DNA of 64,000 nucleotides from Palsa-504 sp963834685 (GTDB taxonomy: Bacteria; Actinomycetota; Actinomycetes; Streptosporangiales; Streptosporangiaceae): the NCBI GenBank assembly GCA_963834685.1, contig CAWICW010000008.1, positions 62,001 through 126,000 of the forward strand. The letters are read 5' to 3'. Positions 51,228-60,181 of this stretch are shown piece by piece. Numbering within the stretch: position 1 is the stretch's first letter; each line of letters starts with the position of its first letter. Under the pieces are notes generated by a model. It saw only the letters and a program-made list of their open reading frames with translations, ran no database searches and had not been told where the DNA came from. Position numbers and translations under genes: made by a program.

Positions 51228-53588
51228 TCAGGTGCCGGAGCCGCGGCTGTAGGGAGGGCGCCCGAAGGGTTGCTCCGGGCGCGGCCCGGCCTTGACCGGC
51301 GGTACCTTGCGGTCCACGGCCTTGCGCCCGAGCTCGAGCTCTTGGCCGTGGTGGGTGATCGGCAGCGGGTCGCCTTCCAACAGCTGATACCGGGCCCGGT
51401 TGCCCTCGATGGTGACGCTCAGCTTGCGGTCCCGGTAGCGCATCCGGAACGTCAGCCGGGAGATGCCGTCGGGCAGCCGGGGGCTGAAGGCCAGCGGGCC
51501 GGTGCCCGCGCGCATCCCGCCGAAGCCCGCCACCAGCGCCATCCACGCCCCGGCCAGCGAAGCCATGTGGACGCCGTCGGAGGTGTTGTGCTCCACGTCC
51601 CGCAGGTCCATGAGCGCGGCCTCGGCCAAGTAGTCATGGGCGAGATCCAGCTGGCCGACCTCGGCCGCCATCACGGCCTGGGTGCACGCCGACAGCGAGG
51701 AGTCGCGCACGGTGAGCGGTTCGTAGTAGGCGAAGTTGGCCGCCTTCTGCTCGGCGGTGAACGCCTCCGAGCGCAGGTACATGGCCAGCACCAGGTCCGC
51801 CTGCTTGACGACCTGCTTGCGGTACAGCTGGAAATACGGGAAGTGCAGCAGCAGCGGGTACTCGTCCTCGGAGGTGTTCTTGAAGTCCCACCGCGCGTAG
51901 TCGGTAAACCCCTCGTGCTGCGGGTGCACACCCAGGCGCTCGTCGAACGGGATGTACATCGCGTTCGCCGCGTCGCGCCAGGACGCCGCCTCTTCGGTGC
52001 TTACGCCGAGCGCCTCGGCCTCGCCTGGCAGCCGGGCGGCCGCGTCCGCGGCGCAGGCCAGGTTCCGCTGCGCCATCAGGTTGGTGTAGACGTTGTTGTC
52101 CTTGATCGCGCTGTACTCGTCCGGGCCGGTCACGCCCTCAATCCGGAAGTGGCCCATCGCGTCGTGCTGGCCGAGCGAGCGCCACAGCCGCGCGGTCTCC
52201 ACCAGCAGCTCCAGGCCGACCTCGGTCTCGAACTTGGCGTCCTGCGTGGCGTCCAGGTAGCGGCTGACCGCGTCGGCGATGTCGGCGTTGATGTGGAACG
52301 CGGCGGTCCCGGCCGGCCAGTAGCCGGAGCACTCCTGGCCGCGGATCGTCCGCCACGGGAACGCCGCCCCGGCCAGGCCCAGGTCGGTCGCGTGCTGCTT
52401 GGCCTCGCCGAGGACCAGGTGCCGCCAGCGCAGCGCGTCGGCCGCGGCGGACGGCTGGGTGTAGGTGAGCACGGGGAGCACGTACGACTCGGTGTCCCAG
52501 AACGTGTGCCCGTCGTAGCCGCTGCCGGTCAGGCCCTTGGCCGCGATCGGCCGGTACTCGGCCCGCGCGCCGGCCTGCAGGATGTGGAACAGGCCGAAGC
52601 GCACCGCCTGCTGGATCTCGGCGTCGCCGTCGACCTCGACGTCGGCGCCGTCCCAGAACTCGTCCAAGTAGGCCTGCTGCTCGTCCAGCAGGCCCTCCCA
52701 GCCGGTCAGGTGGGCGGCGGACAGCGCGCCGATGATCTGGTCGATCAGTGCGGGCCGGGACCGCTGGCTCGACCAGCCGTAGCTGATGTACTTCACGATC
52801 TGCAGCTGCTCACCGGGGGCCAGCTCGGTCGCGGCCGTGGTCCGGCCCAGGTCCGGATACGATTCGGTCCGGCCGGCCAATTTCTCCGGGCCGGTGATCA
52901 CGTGCGACATCCCGGCCGCCATCCGCAGCTTGCTTTCCCGCGTCCGGTGGACCAGCACGACCCGGGACGGGATGCCGTCGTAGGTCTGGTGTTCCTCGCT
53001 GACCAGCGGCGCTTCCAGGATGGCGGCCAGCCGGGGGTCGTTGCCCCGCTTGGGCATCTCCTCGTTGGTGACCAGCTCGGACTGCAGCACGACGCGCAGC
53101 TTCTGGTCCACCGGCTGGACCGTGTAGCTGATGGCCGCGATCGCGCGCTGGGTCAGCGACACCATGCGCACCGAGGTCACCTTGATCCTGGCCCCGGCCG
53201 GGGAGGACCAGTCCACGGTCCGGGTCAGCGTGCCGGCCCGCAGGTCCAGGACGCGCTCGTGGGAGTGCAGGGTGCCGTACCTGATGTCGAACGGCTCGTC
53301 GTCGACCAGCAGCCGGATCACCTTGCCGTTGGTGACGTTGATGACGGTCTGCCCGCTGTCGGGATACCCGTAGCCGGCCTCCGCGTAGGGCAGCGGCCGG
53401 ACCTCGTACATGGAGTTGAGGTAGGTGCCGGGGAGCCCGTGCGGGTCCCCCTCGTCCAGGTTGCCGCGCAGGCCGATGTGCCCGTTGGACAGCGCGAAGA
53501 TCGACTCGCTCTGGGCCAGCAGGTCCAGGTCCAGTTGCTTCTCGACCAGCCGCCAGGGCTCGGTCCCGTACGCGGCCTGCTTGATCAT
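51228..53588 (-). CDS. Glycoside hydrolase family 65 disaccharide phosphorylase
   Basis: 786 aa, full length for GH65. N-terminal beta-sandwich (SNGHIGLRGNLDEGDPHGLPGTY), then the (alpha/alpha)6 barrel with GYDGHTFWDTE (358-368) and the general acid Glu491 in GVTGPDEYS, and a C-terminal beta domain. GH65 enzymes split maltose, trehalose or kojibiose with phosphate to beta-glucose 1-phosphate and glucose. The overlapping beta-phosphoglucomutase supports this route. The sugar cannot be told from sequence alone. Confidence 0.93.
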   Translation of the reverse strand: MIKQAAYGTEPWRLVEKQLDLDLLAQSESIFALSNGHIGLRGNLDEGDPHGLPGTYLNSMYEVRPLPYAEAGYGYPDSGQTVINVTNGKVIRLLVDDEPFDIRYGTLHSHERVLDLRAGTLTRTVDWSSPAGARIKVTSVRMVSLTQRAIAAISYTVQPVDQKLRVVLQSELVTNEEMPKRGNDPRLAAILEAPLVSEEHQTYDGIPSRVVLVHRTRESKLRMAAGMSHVITGPEKLAGRTESYPDLGRTTAATELAPGEQLQIVKYISYGWSSQRSRPALIDQIIGALSAAHLTGWEGLLDEQQAYLDEFWDGADVEVDGDAEIQQAVRFGLFHILQAGARAEYRPIAAKGLTGSGYDGHTFWDTESYVLPVLTYTQPSAAADALRWRHLVLGEAKQHATDLGLAGAAFPWRTIRGQECSGYWPAGTAAFHINADIADAVSRYLDATQDAKFETEVGLELLVETARLWRSLGQHDAMGHFRIEGVTGPDEYSAIKDNNVYTNLMAQRNLACAADAAARLPGEAEALGVSTEEAASWRDAANAMYIPFDERLGVHPQHEGFTDYARWDFKNTSEDEYPLLLHFPYFQLYRKQVVKQADLVLAMYLRSEAFTAEQKAANFAYYEPLTVRDSSLSACTQAVMAAEVGQLDLAHDYLAEAALMDLRDVEHNTSDGVHMASLAGAWMALVAGFGGMRAGTGPLAFSPRLPDGISRLTFRMRYRDRKLSVTIEGNRARYQLLEGDPLPITHHGQELELGRKAVDRKVPPVKAGPRPEQPFGRPPYSRGSGT

Positions 53589-54331
53589 TTGTTTTCCTCG
53601 AGAAGCTCCGACAGGTCCTTGACCACGATGTCGGCACCGTGCGCCTTGAGCTCGGCCGCCTGGCCGACCCGGTCCACGCCGACCACCAGGGCGAAATGAC
53701 CCGCGTGGCCCGCGGCCACCCCGGCCTGGGCGTCCTCGAAGACCACCGCGTGCGCGGCGGGGACGCCGAGCGCCTCGGCGGCGGCCAGGAACGTGTCCGG
53801 CGCCGGCTTGCCGCGCAGGCCGCGCTCCTTGGCTATCACACCGTCGATCCTGGCGTCGAACAGGTCCTCGATGCCCGCGGAGCGCAGAACCTGCTGGGTA
53901 TTGGCGCTGGCCGAGACGATCGCGGTGGCGATGCCCCCTTGCCGCACCGCCTTGATATAGAAGATGCTGCCCTCGTACACCTGGACCCCGCCGGCGGCAA
54001 TCTTGGCCAGGACCAGGTCGTTCTTGCGGTTGCTCAGCCCGTACAGGGTGGGCGTCCCAGGCGGGTCGTCCGGGGTGCCCTCGGGGAGGTCGATGCCGCG
54101 GGACTCCAGGAACGACCGGGTCCCGTCCAGGCGTGGCTTGCCGTCGACGTAGGCGTCATACTCGTGGTGCGGATCAAAGGGGACGAACTCGGTCCCGGTG
54201 CTCTGGGCGCGCTGGCGGAGGAACTCATCGAACATCTGCTTCCACGCCGCCGCGTGTAGCGTCGCGGTTTGGGTTACGACGCCATCCATGTCAAACAGGC
54301 ACGCCGAAACCCCATCAGGAAGCCCGAACAT
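53585..54331 (-). CDS. pgmB: Beta-phosphoglucomutase family HAD hydrolase
   Basis: 248 aa, ATG 54331; its stop overlaps the GH65 start by four bases. HAD motif I FDMDGVVTQ (Asp14 nucleophile, Asp16), motif II IVSASAN, motif III KPAPDTFLAAAEALG and motif IV VVFEDAQAGVAAGHA. The cap domain is the alpha-helical kind. It converts beta-glucose 1-phosphate from the GH65 reaction to glucose 6-phosphate. Confidence 0.92.
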   Translation of the reverse strand: MFGLPDGVSACLFDMDGVVTQTATLHAAAWKQMFDEFLRQRAQSTGTEFVPFDPHHEYDAYVDGKPRLDGTRSFLESRGIDLPEGTPDDPPGTPTLYGLSNRKNDLVLAKIAAGGVQVYEGSIFYIKAVRQGGIATAIVSASANTQQVLRSAGIEDLFDARIDGVIAKERGLRGKPAPDTFLAAAEALGVPAAHAVVFEDAQAGVAAGHAGHFALVVGVDRVGQAAELKAHGADIVVKDLSELLEENK

Positions 54332-54349
54332 CCGCCCCTCCGCCGAAAG

Positions 54350-54679
54350 TTATGCCGGGAAGTCCGGCTTGTCCGCTGGGACCTCCAGGTCCGCCTTGGC
54401 CAGTTCCTCGATGTTGACGTCCTTGAAGGTAACCACGCGTACATTCTTGACGAACCTGGCGGGGCGGTACATATCCCACACCCACGCGTCTCGCATCGTA
54501 ACCTCGAAGAAGACCTCGCCGTTGTCGCTTGACCGTACGTTCAGCTCAACGTCATTGGTGAGATAGAAACGGCGCTCGGTCTCGACCACGTGGGTGAACA
54601 ACCCGACCACGTCGCGGTACTCGCGATAAAGCTGAAGCTCCATCTCGGCCTCGTACTTCTCAAGGTCCTCCGCGCTCAT
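54350..54679 (-). CDS. DUF2469 family protein
   Basis: 109 aa. SAEDLEKYEAEMELQLYREYRD, VVGLFTHVVETERRFYLTN and DAWVWDMYRPARFVKNVRVV are the conserved DUF2469 core, a family confined to actinobacteria and always near rnhB. The function is unknown. It lies 37 bases after rnhB on the same strand, as usual. Confidence 0.93.
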   Translation of the reverse strand: MSAEDLEKYEAEMELQLYREYRDVVGLFTHVVETERRFYLTNDVELNVRSSDNGEVFFEVTMRDAWVWDMYRPARFVKNVRVVTFKDVNIEELAKADLEVPADKPDFPA

Positions 54680-54716
54680 GCGCTCATTCTCCTCTCGTTC
54701 TCCCCGAATGCACCCG

Positions 54717-55523
54717 TCAGGCTCTAGTCCGGAGCAGGTCCATGGCGTCCGCCGGATCTACGGCGGCCATGAGTTCCATCCGGTCCACGGGGTCTACCGG
54801 GGCCAAGGGGTCGCGGTCCGCCTGGACCGCCACCCGGTTGACGTTCACGAACGAATACCGGTGGACCGGACACGGCCCGTGCTCGGTCAGCGCCTGTTCG
54901 TGCTCATCGGTGTTGTACCCCTTGTGCCGGTCGAAACCATACAAGGGATAACGTTCGTGCAGGTCCCGCATCATCCGGTCCCGGCTGACCTTGGCCACGA
55001 CCGAGGCGGCGGCCACCGACGCGGTGACCTGGTCGCCCTTCCAGACGGCCAGGGCGGGCGCGCCCAGGCCGCGGACGGGGAACCCGTCGGTCAGCACATA
55101 CCCCGGCCGGCAGCGCAGTCCGGCGAACGCGCGGCGCATGCCGGCCACGTTGCACACGTGCAAGCCCAGCGCGTCGATCTGGTCGTTGCCGATGACCACC
55201 ACGTGCCAGTCCAGCGCCCAGCGGAGCACCTCGGCGTAGGCGTCCTCCCGGGCCGCGGCGGTCAGCAGCTTGGAGTCGGCCAGGCCGCGGATGCGCTTGA
55301 TACAAGCCGGGTCCAGGACCACGGCCGCCACCACCAGCGGCCCCGCGCAGGCGCCCCGGCCCGCCTCGTCGATGCCCGCCACCGGCGCGAACCCGGCCTT
55401 CGCGAGCACGGTCTCATAGGCGCCGAGTCCCCCGTCGCGCCGGGGCGTATAGCCGACGTACCGGGCAGGAGCGGCGGGGGGGTGTGGGTCGCTGGCGGTC
55501 AGCGCCCCGGGATCGCGCGTCAT
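54717..55523 (-). CDS. rnhB: Ribonuclease HII
   Basis: 268 aa. The GIDEAGRGACAGPLVVAAV signature gives the first catalytic Asp-Glu pair; GLADSKLLTAAAREDAY, then DGFPV and AAASVVAKVSRDRMM complete the site. It nicks RNA-DNA hybrids and misincorporated ribonucleotides. Residues 1-45 are a non-conserved leader and the last 30 residues are a repetitive DPVDRMEL-type tail. Confidence 0.96.
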   Translation of the reverse strand: MTRDPGALTASDPHPPAAPARYVGYTPRRDGGLGAYETVLAKAGFAPVAGIDEAGRGACAGPLVVAAVVLDPACIKRIRGLADSKLLTAAAREDAYAEVLRWALDWHVVVIGNDQIDALGLHVCNVAGMRRAFAGLRCRPGYVLTDGFPVRGLGAPALAVWKGDQVTASVAAASVVAKVSRDRMMRDLHERYPLYGFDRHKGYNTDEHEQALTEHGPCPVHRYSFVNVNRVAVQADRDPLAPVDPVDRMELMAAVDPADAMDLLRTRA

Positions 55524-55581
55524 GACAGTTCGCAGCGTACGCCAGTTGGCACGGTGACGCGGCCAACGCCGCGGGCCCGGG

Positions 55582-56661
55582 CTAACCGCGGGGCGGGCCT
55601 CGCCGGCGGCGCCGGGCGACCCGCATCCGGACCCGGCGCTGCAGCCAGGTGAGGGGGAGGGCGCCGGCGAATCCGAGGGCGAGCGGGATGCCCTGGCCGG
55701 TGGGCTCGGCGCGCGCGGACAGGAAGCCAGGGCCGGCGGCGGGATCAGCGCCGACGGCGGCCTGGCCCGCCGCGTGGGAGCCGTTCAGGGCCGGCTGCTC
55801 GAAGGTGGCCGGAATGGGCAGGATCCGCCAGCGGCTAAGCGGCCAGATGATAATGAAGGCCCGGCCGACCACCGCGCTCTCCGGGATCGTCCCCCCGCCG
55901 GGATCGCCCGTATGGTCCCGGGAGTCATCGGAATAGAACCGGTTGTCGCCCATGACCCACAGCCGTCCGGACGGCACCACGATGTTGAACCGGGACAGCG
56001 AGGGAGCGGAGCCCGGGTACAGGTAGGACTGCTCGTTCAGCGGAACGCCGTTGACGGTGACCCGGCCCTGCGCGTCGCAGCAGGCCACATGGTCGCCGGG
56101 TATCCCGATGACCCGCTTGATGAGGATGTCTCCCGGGTGCCCGAAGCCGAACATGCTGGCAAAGCCGCTGCCGAACTGCTGGAAGATATTGCCACTCACC
56201 GGGACGGTGCCCGGGTCCCAGGAGCCGTCGCCATTGAAGACCACGATATCGCCGCGGTGAATGTCGCGGATGTGATAAACGATCTTATTGACCAGAACCC
56301 GGTCATTGATCTCGAGGGTATTCTCCATCGACCCCGACGGAATCCAAAAGGCCTGAATCGCATAGGTCTTGATCACGACCGCGAGCAGGAGCGCGATCGC
56401 GACCAGGATCGGAAACTCACGCCAGAACGACCGCTTCTTGCGCTTGCGCCGGTGACCAGTCCGCGGCGCGCCGGGACCCCCAGCCGAGCCTGAACTCTCC
56501 TCACCGGGCGATGCCGCGGCCGTGCCATCGGCCTCGTCATGCCCGTCAGCCTGCGCGTTCGCGGCGGCCTCGCCGGCTGCTGCCTGCGAGTCTGCATCCG
56601 ATCTGACCCCAGATCCGGAGTCCCCTGCTTCCGACGCGGCGCTGTCCTGCGGACCGCTCAC
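55582..56661 (-). CDS. lepB: Signal peptidase I (second copy in the pair)
   Basis: 359 aa. Residues 1-75 are acidic and low-complexity, then a basic stretch (HRRKRKKR) and one transmembrane helix (FPILVAIALLLAVVIKTYAI). Catalytic Ser in IPSGSMENTL, catalytic Lys in ILIKRVIGIPGDHVA, and LWVMGDNRFYSDDSRDH. A Gly/Ala tail with a likely second hydrophobic segment follows. It cleaves Sec signal peptides outside the membrane. Lies 156 bases from the second lepB. Confidence 0.95.
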   Translation of the reverse strand: MSGPQDSAASEAGDSGSGVRSDADSQAAAGEAAANAQADGHDEADGTAAASPGEESSGSAGGPGAPRTGHRRKRKKRSFWREFPILVAIALLLAVVIKTYAIQAFWIPSGSMENTLEINDRVLVNKIVYHIRDIHRGDIVVFNGDGSWDPGTVPVSGNIFQQFGSGFASMFGFGHPGDILIKRVIGIPGDHVACCDAQGRVTVNGVPLNEQSYLYPGSAPSLSRFNIVVPSGRLWVMGDNRFYSDDSRDHTGDPGGGTIPESAVVGRAFIIIWPLSRWRILPIPATFEQPALNGSHAAGQAAVGADPAAGPGFLSARAEPTGQGIPLALGFAGALPLTWLQRRVRMRVARRRRRGPPRG

Positions 56662-56817
56662 CTAGACCCACACCCCTCGTCGACCCTCACCGTCACCCAG
56701 TGAGCTTAGCGCCATTACCTGACGGCAGGACCGGCCGAACGCGGGCGGGCCGATCCGGTCAGGCCCGCGATAAGACGCCGATAAGCGCGCAATTCGCGAG
56801 TCTATGCATGGTCGGCG

Positions 56818-57876
56818 TTATTTAGCGGCCTGTAACGGGCGGCGGCGCAGCAGGAGCCAGGGTGCGCCGAGCAGGCCGGCGCCCGCGGCGGCCCCGGCCA
56901 CCGGGACGGCGGCCACCGCGCTCAGCGCGGTCCCGCCGACGTCCGCGGCACCGATCAGGGCGGCTCCCGCGGGGCCCGCGTGCAGCGCGGACTGGTTGAA
57001 GGTGGAGGGGATCGGCAGATCGCGGAGCTGCGACGGCGGCCAGATGATCAGGAACGCCCGGCCCACGACCTCGTTCTCGGGAATGGCTCCGCCGCCCGGG
57101 TCGCCGGTGTGGTAGCGGGAGTCATCGGAGTCTCCGCGGTGGTCGCCCATGACCCACAGGTGACCGGCCGGAACGGTGACCGCCTTGAACGGGAACGACG
57201 GCGCGTCACCCGGGTACAGGTAGGAGGTCTCGGTCAGCGGCACGCCGTTGACCGTCACCTTCCCGTCGGTGCAGCACGCCACCCGGTCTCCGGGTAGCCC
57301 GATGACCCGTTTGATGTAGTAGGTCTGGCTGCTCTGCAGGCCGATGTCGGACAGCACGTCGTCCCAGAGCCGCACGATCCCGTTGCTGGAGGGGGGCGGC
57401 GCGTCGGGCCCCCACGAGTCCTGCCCGCTGAACACGACGATGTCCCCGCGGGCGATGCCGCGGAAGTGGTAGACGAGCTTGTTCACCAGGACCCGGTCGC
57501 CGACCTGGAGCGTGTTCTCCATCGACCCGGTCGGTATCCGGTACACCTGCGCGACGAAGGCCTTCACCAGCAGGGTGAGGGCGGCGGCGACCACCACGAT
57601 GACCAGCAGCTCGCGCCAGAAGTGCTTGCGCTTCTTGCCCGCCGGGGCGCTCGGGAGTTCATCCGGCGCATCCTGGTCCTCGGGCAGAGGGCCCGGCTGG
57701 GATGGCGGCGCCGGCCAGCCGGAGTCCTGGGGCTCTTCGCCGGCCGACCCGGAGTTGTACGGGCCGGCGGGGCCGGGTCGTCTCAGCGGCTGGACGGGCT
57801 GGGTGCGAGGCCGGGTGAAGGTGTCCTGATCGTACGGATCGTCCGTACCTTGACCTTGCTCCCCAGACCGCCCCAC
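56818..57876 (-). CDS. lepB: Signal peptidase I (first copy in the pair)
   Basis: 352 aa, GTG 57876, four bases before the rplS stop. A Pro-rich cytoplasmic leader, KKRKHFWRELL, one transmembrane helix (VIVVVAAALTLLVKAFVA), Ser in IPTGSMENTL, Lys in YYIKRVIGLPGDRVACC, and LWVMGDHRGDSDDSRYH. A second hydrophobic region closes the protein. The two copies share the catalytic domain but differ in leader and tail, so they may have different substrates or timing. Confidence 0.95.
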   Translation of the reverse strand: MGRSGEQGQGTDDPYDQDTFTRPRTQPVQPLRRPGPAGPYNSGSAGEEPQDSGWPAPPSQPGPLPEDQDAPDELPSAPAGKKRKHFWRELLVIVVVAAALTLLVKAFVAQVYRIPTGSMENTLQVGDRVLVNKLVYHFRGIARGDIVVFSGQDSWGPDAPPPSSNGIVRLWDDVLSDIGLQSSQTYYIKRVIGLPGDRVACCTDGKVTVNGVPLTETSYLYPGDAPSFPFKAVTVPAGHLWVMGDHRGDSDDSRYHTGDPGGGAIPENEVVGRAFLIIWPPSQLRDLPIPSTFNQSALHAGPAGAALIGAADVGGTALSAVAAVPVAGAAAGAGLLGAPWLLLRRRPLQAAK

Positions 57877-57879
57877 TGG

Positions 57880-58240
57880 TCAGCTACCGGTCTGGTCGCG
57901 ACGCTCCTTGATTCGCGCTGCCTTGCCGCGCAGATCCCTCAGGTAGTACAGCTTGGCCCGGCGGACGCGGCCCCGGCTGACCGGCTCGATATGGTCGATC
58001 GACGGGCTGTGCACGGGGAAGGTTCGCTCTACGCCGACGCCGTAGCTGATCTTGCGGACGGTGAAGGTCTCGCGAGCTCCGCTGCCTTGACGCCGGATCA
58101 CCACGCCCTGAAACACCTGGATCCGCGAGCGGTTACCCTCCGTGACCCGGACGTGGACCTTCAGCGTGTCCCCGGGCCGGAAGTCCGGGATGTCAGAACC
58201 GGGTCTGGGCCTGCTCGATTTCGGCGATGGCGGTATGCAT
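57880..58240 (-). CDS. rplS: Ribosomal protein L19 with an apparent +1 frameshift
   Basis: The ATG at 58240 follows GAGGAAA and opens MHTAIAEIEQAQTRF, the normal L19 start, but stops at TGA 58195-58193. The remaining L19 (DIPDFRPGDTLKVHVRVTEGN, RSRIQVFQGVVIRRQGSGARE, VERTFPVHSPSIDHIEPVSRG, AKLYYLRDLRGKAARIKER) is intact in the +1 frame, starting at the GAC that overlaps the TGA. One base less (CGGTCTGAC for CGGTTCTGAC) would restore TRSDIPDF. L19 is essential, so either the sequence has an indel or the gene is read by +1 recoding at TTC-TGA-C. Confidence 0.85.
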
Positions 58241-58385
58241 GACAGCGATTTCCTCGATGGTGGTCGTTTTCGGGGACCCGGCGGCAGCCGGCTCGCGCCA
58301 GGGCACCTGGGGCCCCCAGCCGCAGCCTTCAACAGACAGCGGACTTCAGTGTGCCATATCTTCGCGGCTAAGCCGAACGCGAGCC

Positions 58386-58422
58386 CTCCCGCGAGCCAAA
58401 GGCGCGCGACGCTGCCTGGGCT
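58386..58422 (+). repeat. Half copy of the hairpin element
   Basis: It holds the conserved 5' half CCCGC-GA-GCC-AAA followed by GGCGCGCG and a short tail, then runs straight into the full copy at 58425. No matching 3' half is present. Confidence 0.75.
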
Positions 58423-58424
58423 CC

Positions 58425-58530
58425 CCCGCGAGCCAAAGGGCGCCGGCGCCGACTGGACCGAGGAGCGACGGAGGAGCGCCGAGGGAAGCAGGCGCCTTAA
58501 GAGGCGCCCGGAGGCGAGCGGGACAACAGA
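58425..58530 (+). repeat. Hairpin element, copy A
   Basis: Outer half CCCGC-GA-GCC-AAA-GGGCGC (58425-58443) is answered by GCGCCC-GGA-GGC-GA-GCGGG (58504-58522). An inner stem GGCGCC/GGCGCC (58445-58450 with 58491-58496) closes a purine-rich loop. It lies between trmD and rplS, opposite to their transcription. The rest of 58241-58543 holds no gene. Confidence 0.85.
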
Positions 58531-58543
58531 GCAGCGCGAAGAT

Positions 58544-59353
58544 TCAACCGCCGGCCGCAGGGTCCTCCTCGGCCGGGAATCCGGCCTCGGCCAGAACCTG
58601 CCGGTCGCGGCGGTCCAGGTCCCGCAGCGCCGCGATGAGGTCAGGACGGTGCGCCGCGGTCCGCCGCAGGGCCATGTCGCGGCGCCAGCGCGCGATCGCG
58701 GCGTGGTGGCCCGAGAGCAGGACCTCCGGCACCTCGAGCCCCCGCCATTCGCGCGGCCTGGTGTAGACGGGCCCTTCCAGGAGCCCGCGCATGGCGGGGT
58801 CCGCGGCTGTCCCGAACGAGTCGTCCGTGGCGGAGGACGCATTGCCGAGTACGCCGGGCAGCAGGCGCCCGATGGCCTCCACCATGACCAGGGCCGCGGC
58901 CTCGCCGCCCGCCAGCACGTAGTCGCCGATGCTCACCTCCTCCACCGGCAGGCGGGTCCGCATGGCATCGACGAGCCGCCCGTCGATGCCCTCGTACCGC
59001 CCGCAGGCGAACACCAGCCACGGCTCGGCCGCGTACCGGGCGGCCAGGTCCTGGGTGAACGGCACCCCGCTGGGCGTCGGCACCACCAGCCGGGCCCGGG
59101 ACGGGCCGGCCAGGATCTCATCCAGCGCGTCGCCCCAGACGTCCGGCTTCATGACCATGCCCGGCCCGCCGCCGAACGGCACGTCATCGACGCTGTGGTG
59201 GACGTCGGCGGACCAGGACCGCAGGTCGTGCACGCCGAACTCGATGTCGCCGCGCGCCGCCGCCTTCCCGATCAGCGAGACCTTCAGCGGGCTGTCGAAG
59301 TACTCGGGAAAGATCGTCACGATGTCGATGCGCAGTGCTTGTTTCCGGCCCAC
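58544..59353 (-). CDS. trmD: tRNA (guanine-N1-)-methyltransferase
   Basis: 269 aa, GTG 59353 after AAGGAGAG. SPOUT fold with the knot: IDIVTIFPEYFDSPLKVSLIG, VDDVPFGGGPGMVMKPDVWG, LVFACGRYEGIDGRLVD, VEEVSIGDYVLAGGEAAALVM. It makes m1G37 in tRNAs. The gene follows rimM by 37 bases. Confidence 0.97.
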   Translation of the reverse strand: MGRKQALRIDIVTIFPEYFDSPLKVSLIGKAAARGDIEFGVHDLRSWSADVHHSVDDVPFGGGPGMVMKPDVWGDALDEILAGPSRARLVVPTPSGVPFTQDLAARYAAEPWLVFACGRYEGIDGRLVDAMRTRLPVEEVSIGDYVLAGGEAAALVMVEAIGRLLPGVLGNASSATDDSFGTAADPAMRGLLEGPVYTRPREWRGLEVPEVLLSGHHAAIARWRRDMALRRTAAHRPDLIAALRDLDRRDRQVLAEAGFPAEEDPAAGG

Positions 59354-59390
59354 GCCCTCTCCTTCTTTCTTTTCAGAACGGGCCGTGGTT

Positions 59391-59933
59391 CTACTGGGCC
59401 TGCGCGGGGTCGAGCAGGCCGGGCGGCGGATCGATGACGAGGACGCCGGCGGCCACGTCCACCTCCGGCACGATCGCCTTGACGAACGGGACCAGGTGCT
59501 CCTCGCCGTCGCCGGCCGCGCGCCGGACCACGAGCAGGTCCTGGCCGTGGTGCAACACGTCGGTGACGACGCCGACCGCCTGGCCGGCCGACGTTCGTAC
59601 CGACAGCCCGATCAGCTCGTGGTCGCGGAACTCGTCCGGGTCGGGGGTCGGGGGCAGCTGGCTCGAATCCATGCTCAGCCAGCTGCCGGTCAGCTCCCCG
59701 GCCGCCGTCCGGTCGGTGATCCCGGCGAACCCGATCAGGAGCTGCCCGGAGTGCCACCGCTTCGAGGCGACCCGCAGGATCTGGTCCGCCGGGGTATCGC
59801 CCTCGGCCGTGGGCCCGGCGTCCAGGCTCGCGCCCACGGCAAAGCGGAGGTCAGGCTCGTCGGTCCTGACCCCGATCACGACCTCGCCGCGGATCCCGTG
59901 CGGGCGGCCGATGCGGCCGACGATGACCCGCAC
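59391..59933 (-). CDS. rimM: 16S rRNA processing protein RimM
   Basis: 180 aa, GTG 59933. N-terminal RimM barrel (VIVGRIGRPHGIRGEVVIGVRTDEP) and C-terminal PRC-barrel (HELIGLSVRTSAGQAVGVVTDVL, VPFVKAIVPEVDVAAGVLVI). It helps 30S head assembly by binding S19. The upstream KH gene runs into its first 27 codons. Confidence 0.96.
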   Translation of the reverse strand: MRVIVGRIGRPHGIRGEVVIGVRTDEPDLRFAVGASLDAGPTAEGDTPADQILRVASKRWHSGQLLIGFAGITDRTAAGELTGSWLSMDSSQLPPTPDPDEFRDHELIGLSVRTSAGQAVGVVTDVLHHGQDLLVVRRAAGDGEEHLVPFVKAIVPEVDVAAGVLVIDPPPGLLDPAQAQ

Positions 59934-60180
59934 GGGGTAAGCGGACCTCAGTCGCGTCCAGCAGGTCGATGCGCACGTAACGGCCCGACGCCAGGGCGCC
60001 GATCACCGTGCGCAGGGCCCGGGCGGTGCGACCGCCCCGGCCGATGACCTTGCCGAGGTCGTCGGGATGCACCCGAACCTCGAGAACGTTGCCCCGGCGC
60101 AGCGCCCTGCTGCGGATGCGGACGTCATCCGGGTACTGGACGATGCCCCGCACCAGGTGCTCGAGGGCCTCCTCAAGCAC
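59851..60180 (-). CDS. khpA: KH-domain RNA-binding protein (YlqC/KhpA family)
   Basis: 109 aa, GTG 60180, one base after the rpsP stop. LEEALEHLVRGIVQYPDDV then LEVRVHPDDLGKVIGRGGRTARALRT contains the KH motif GRGG. Actinobacterial homologues end near residue 79 (…VDLVDVDHVR). Here the frame continues for about 30 residues over the rimM start with non-family sequence (LPRAGHRRPHRPPAR), so a lost stop or an indel near 59945 is likely. It binds RNA with KhpB in cell-division and elongation control. Confidence 0.85.
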   Translation of the reverse strand: MLEEALEHLVRGIVQYPDDVRIRSRALRRGNVLEVRVHPDDLGKVIGRGGRTARALRTVIGALASGRYVRIDLLDATEVRLPRAGHRRPHRPPARDPRRGRDRGQDRRA

Positions 60181-60181
60181 G

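Noticed and set aside
51144..53699. 851-codon plus-strand frame opposite the GH65 gene
   Set aside because: The minus strand carries a complete GH65 enzyme with catalytic residues; the plus frame has no recognisable domain.
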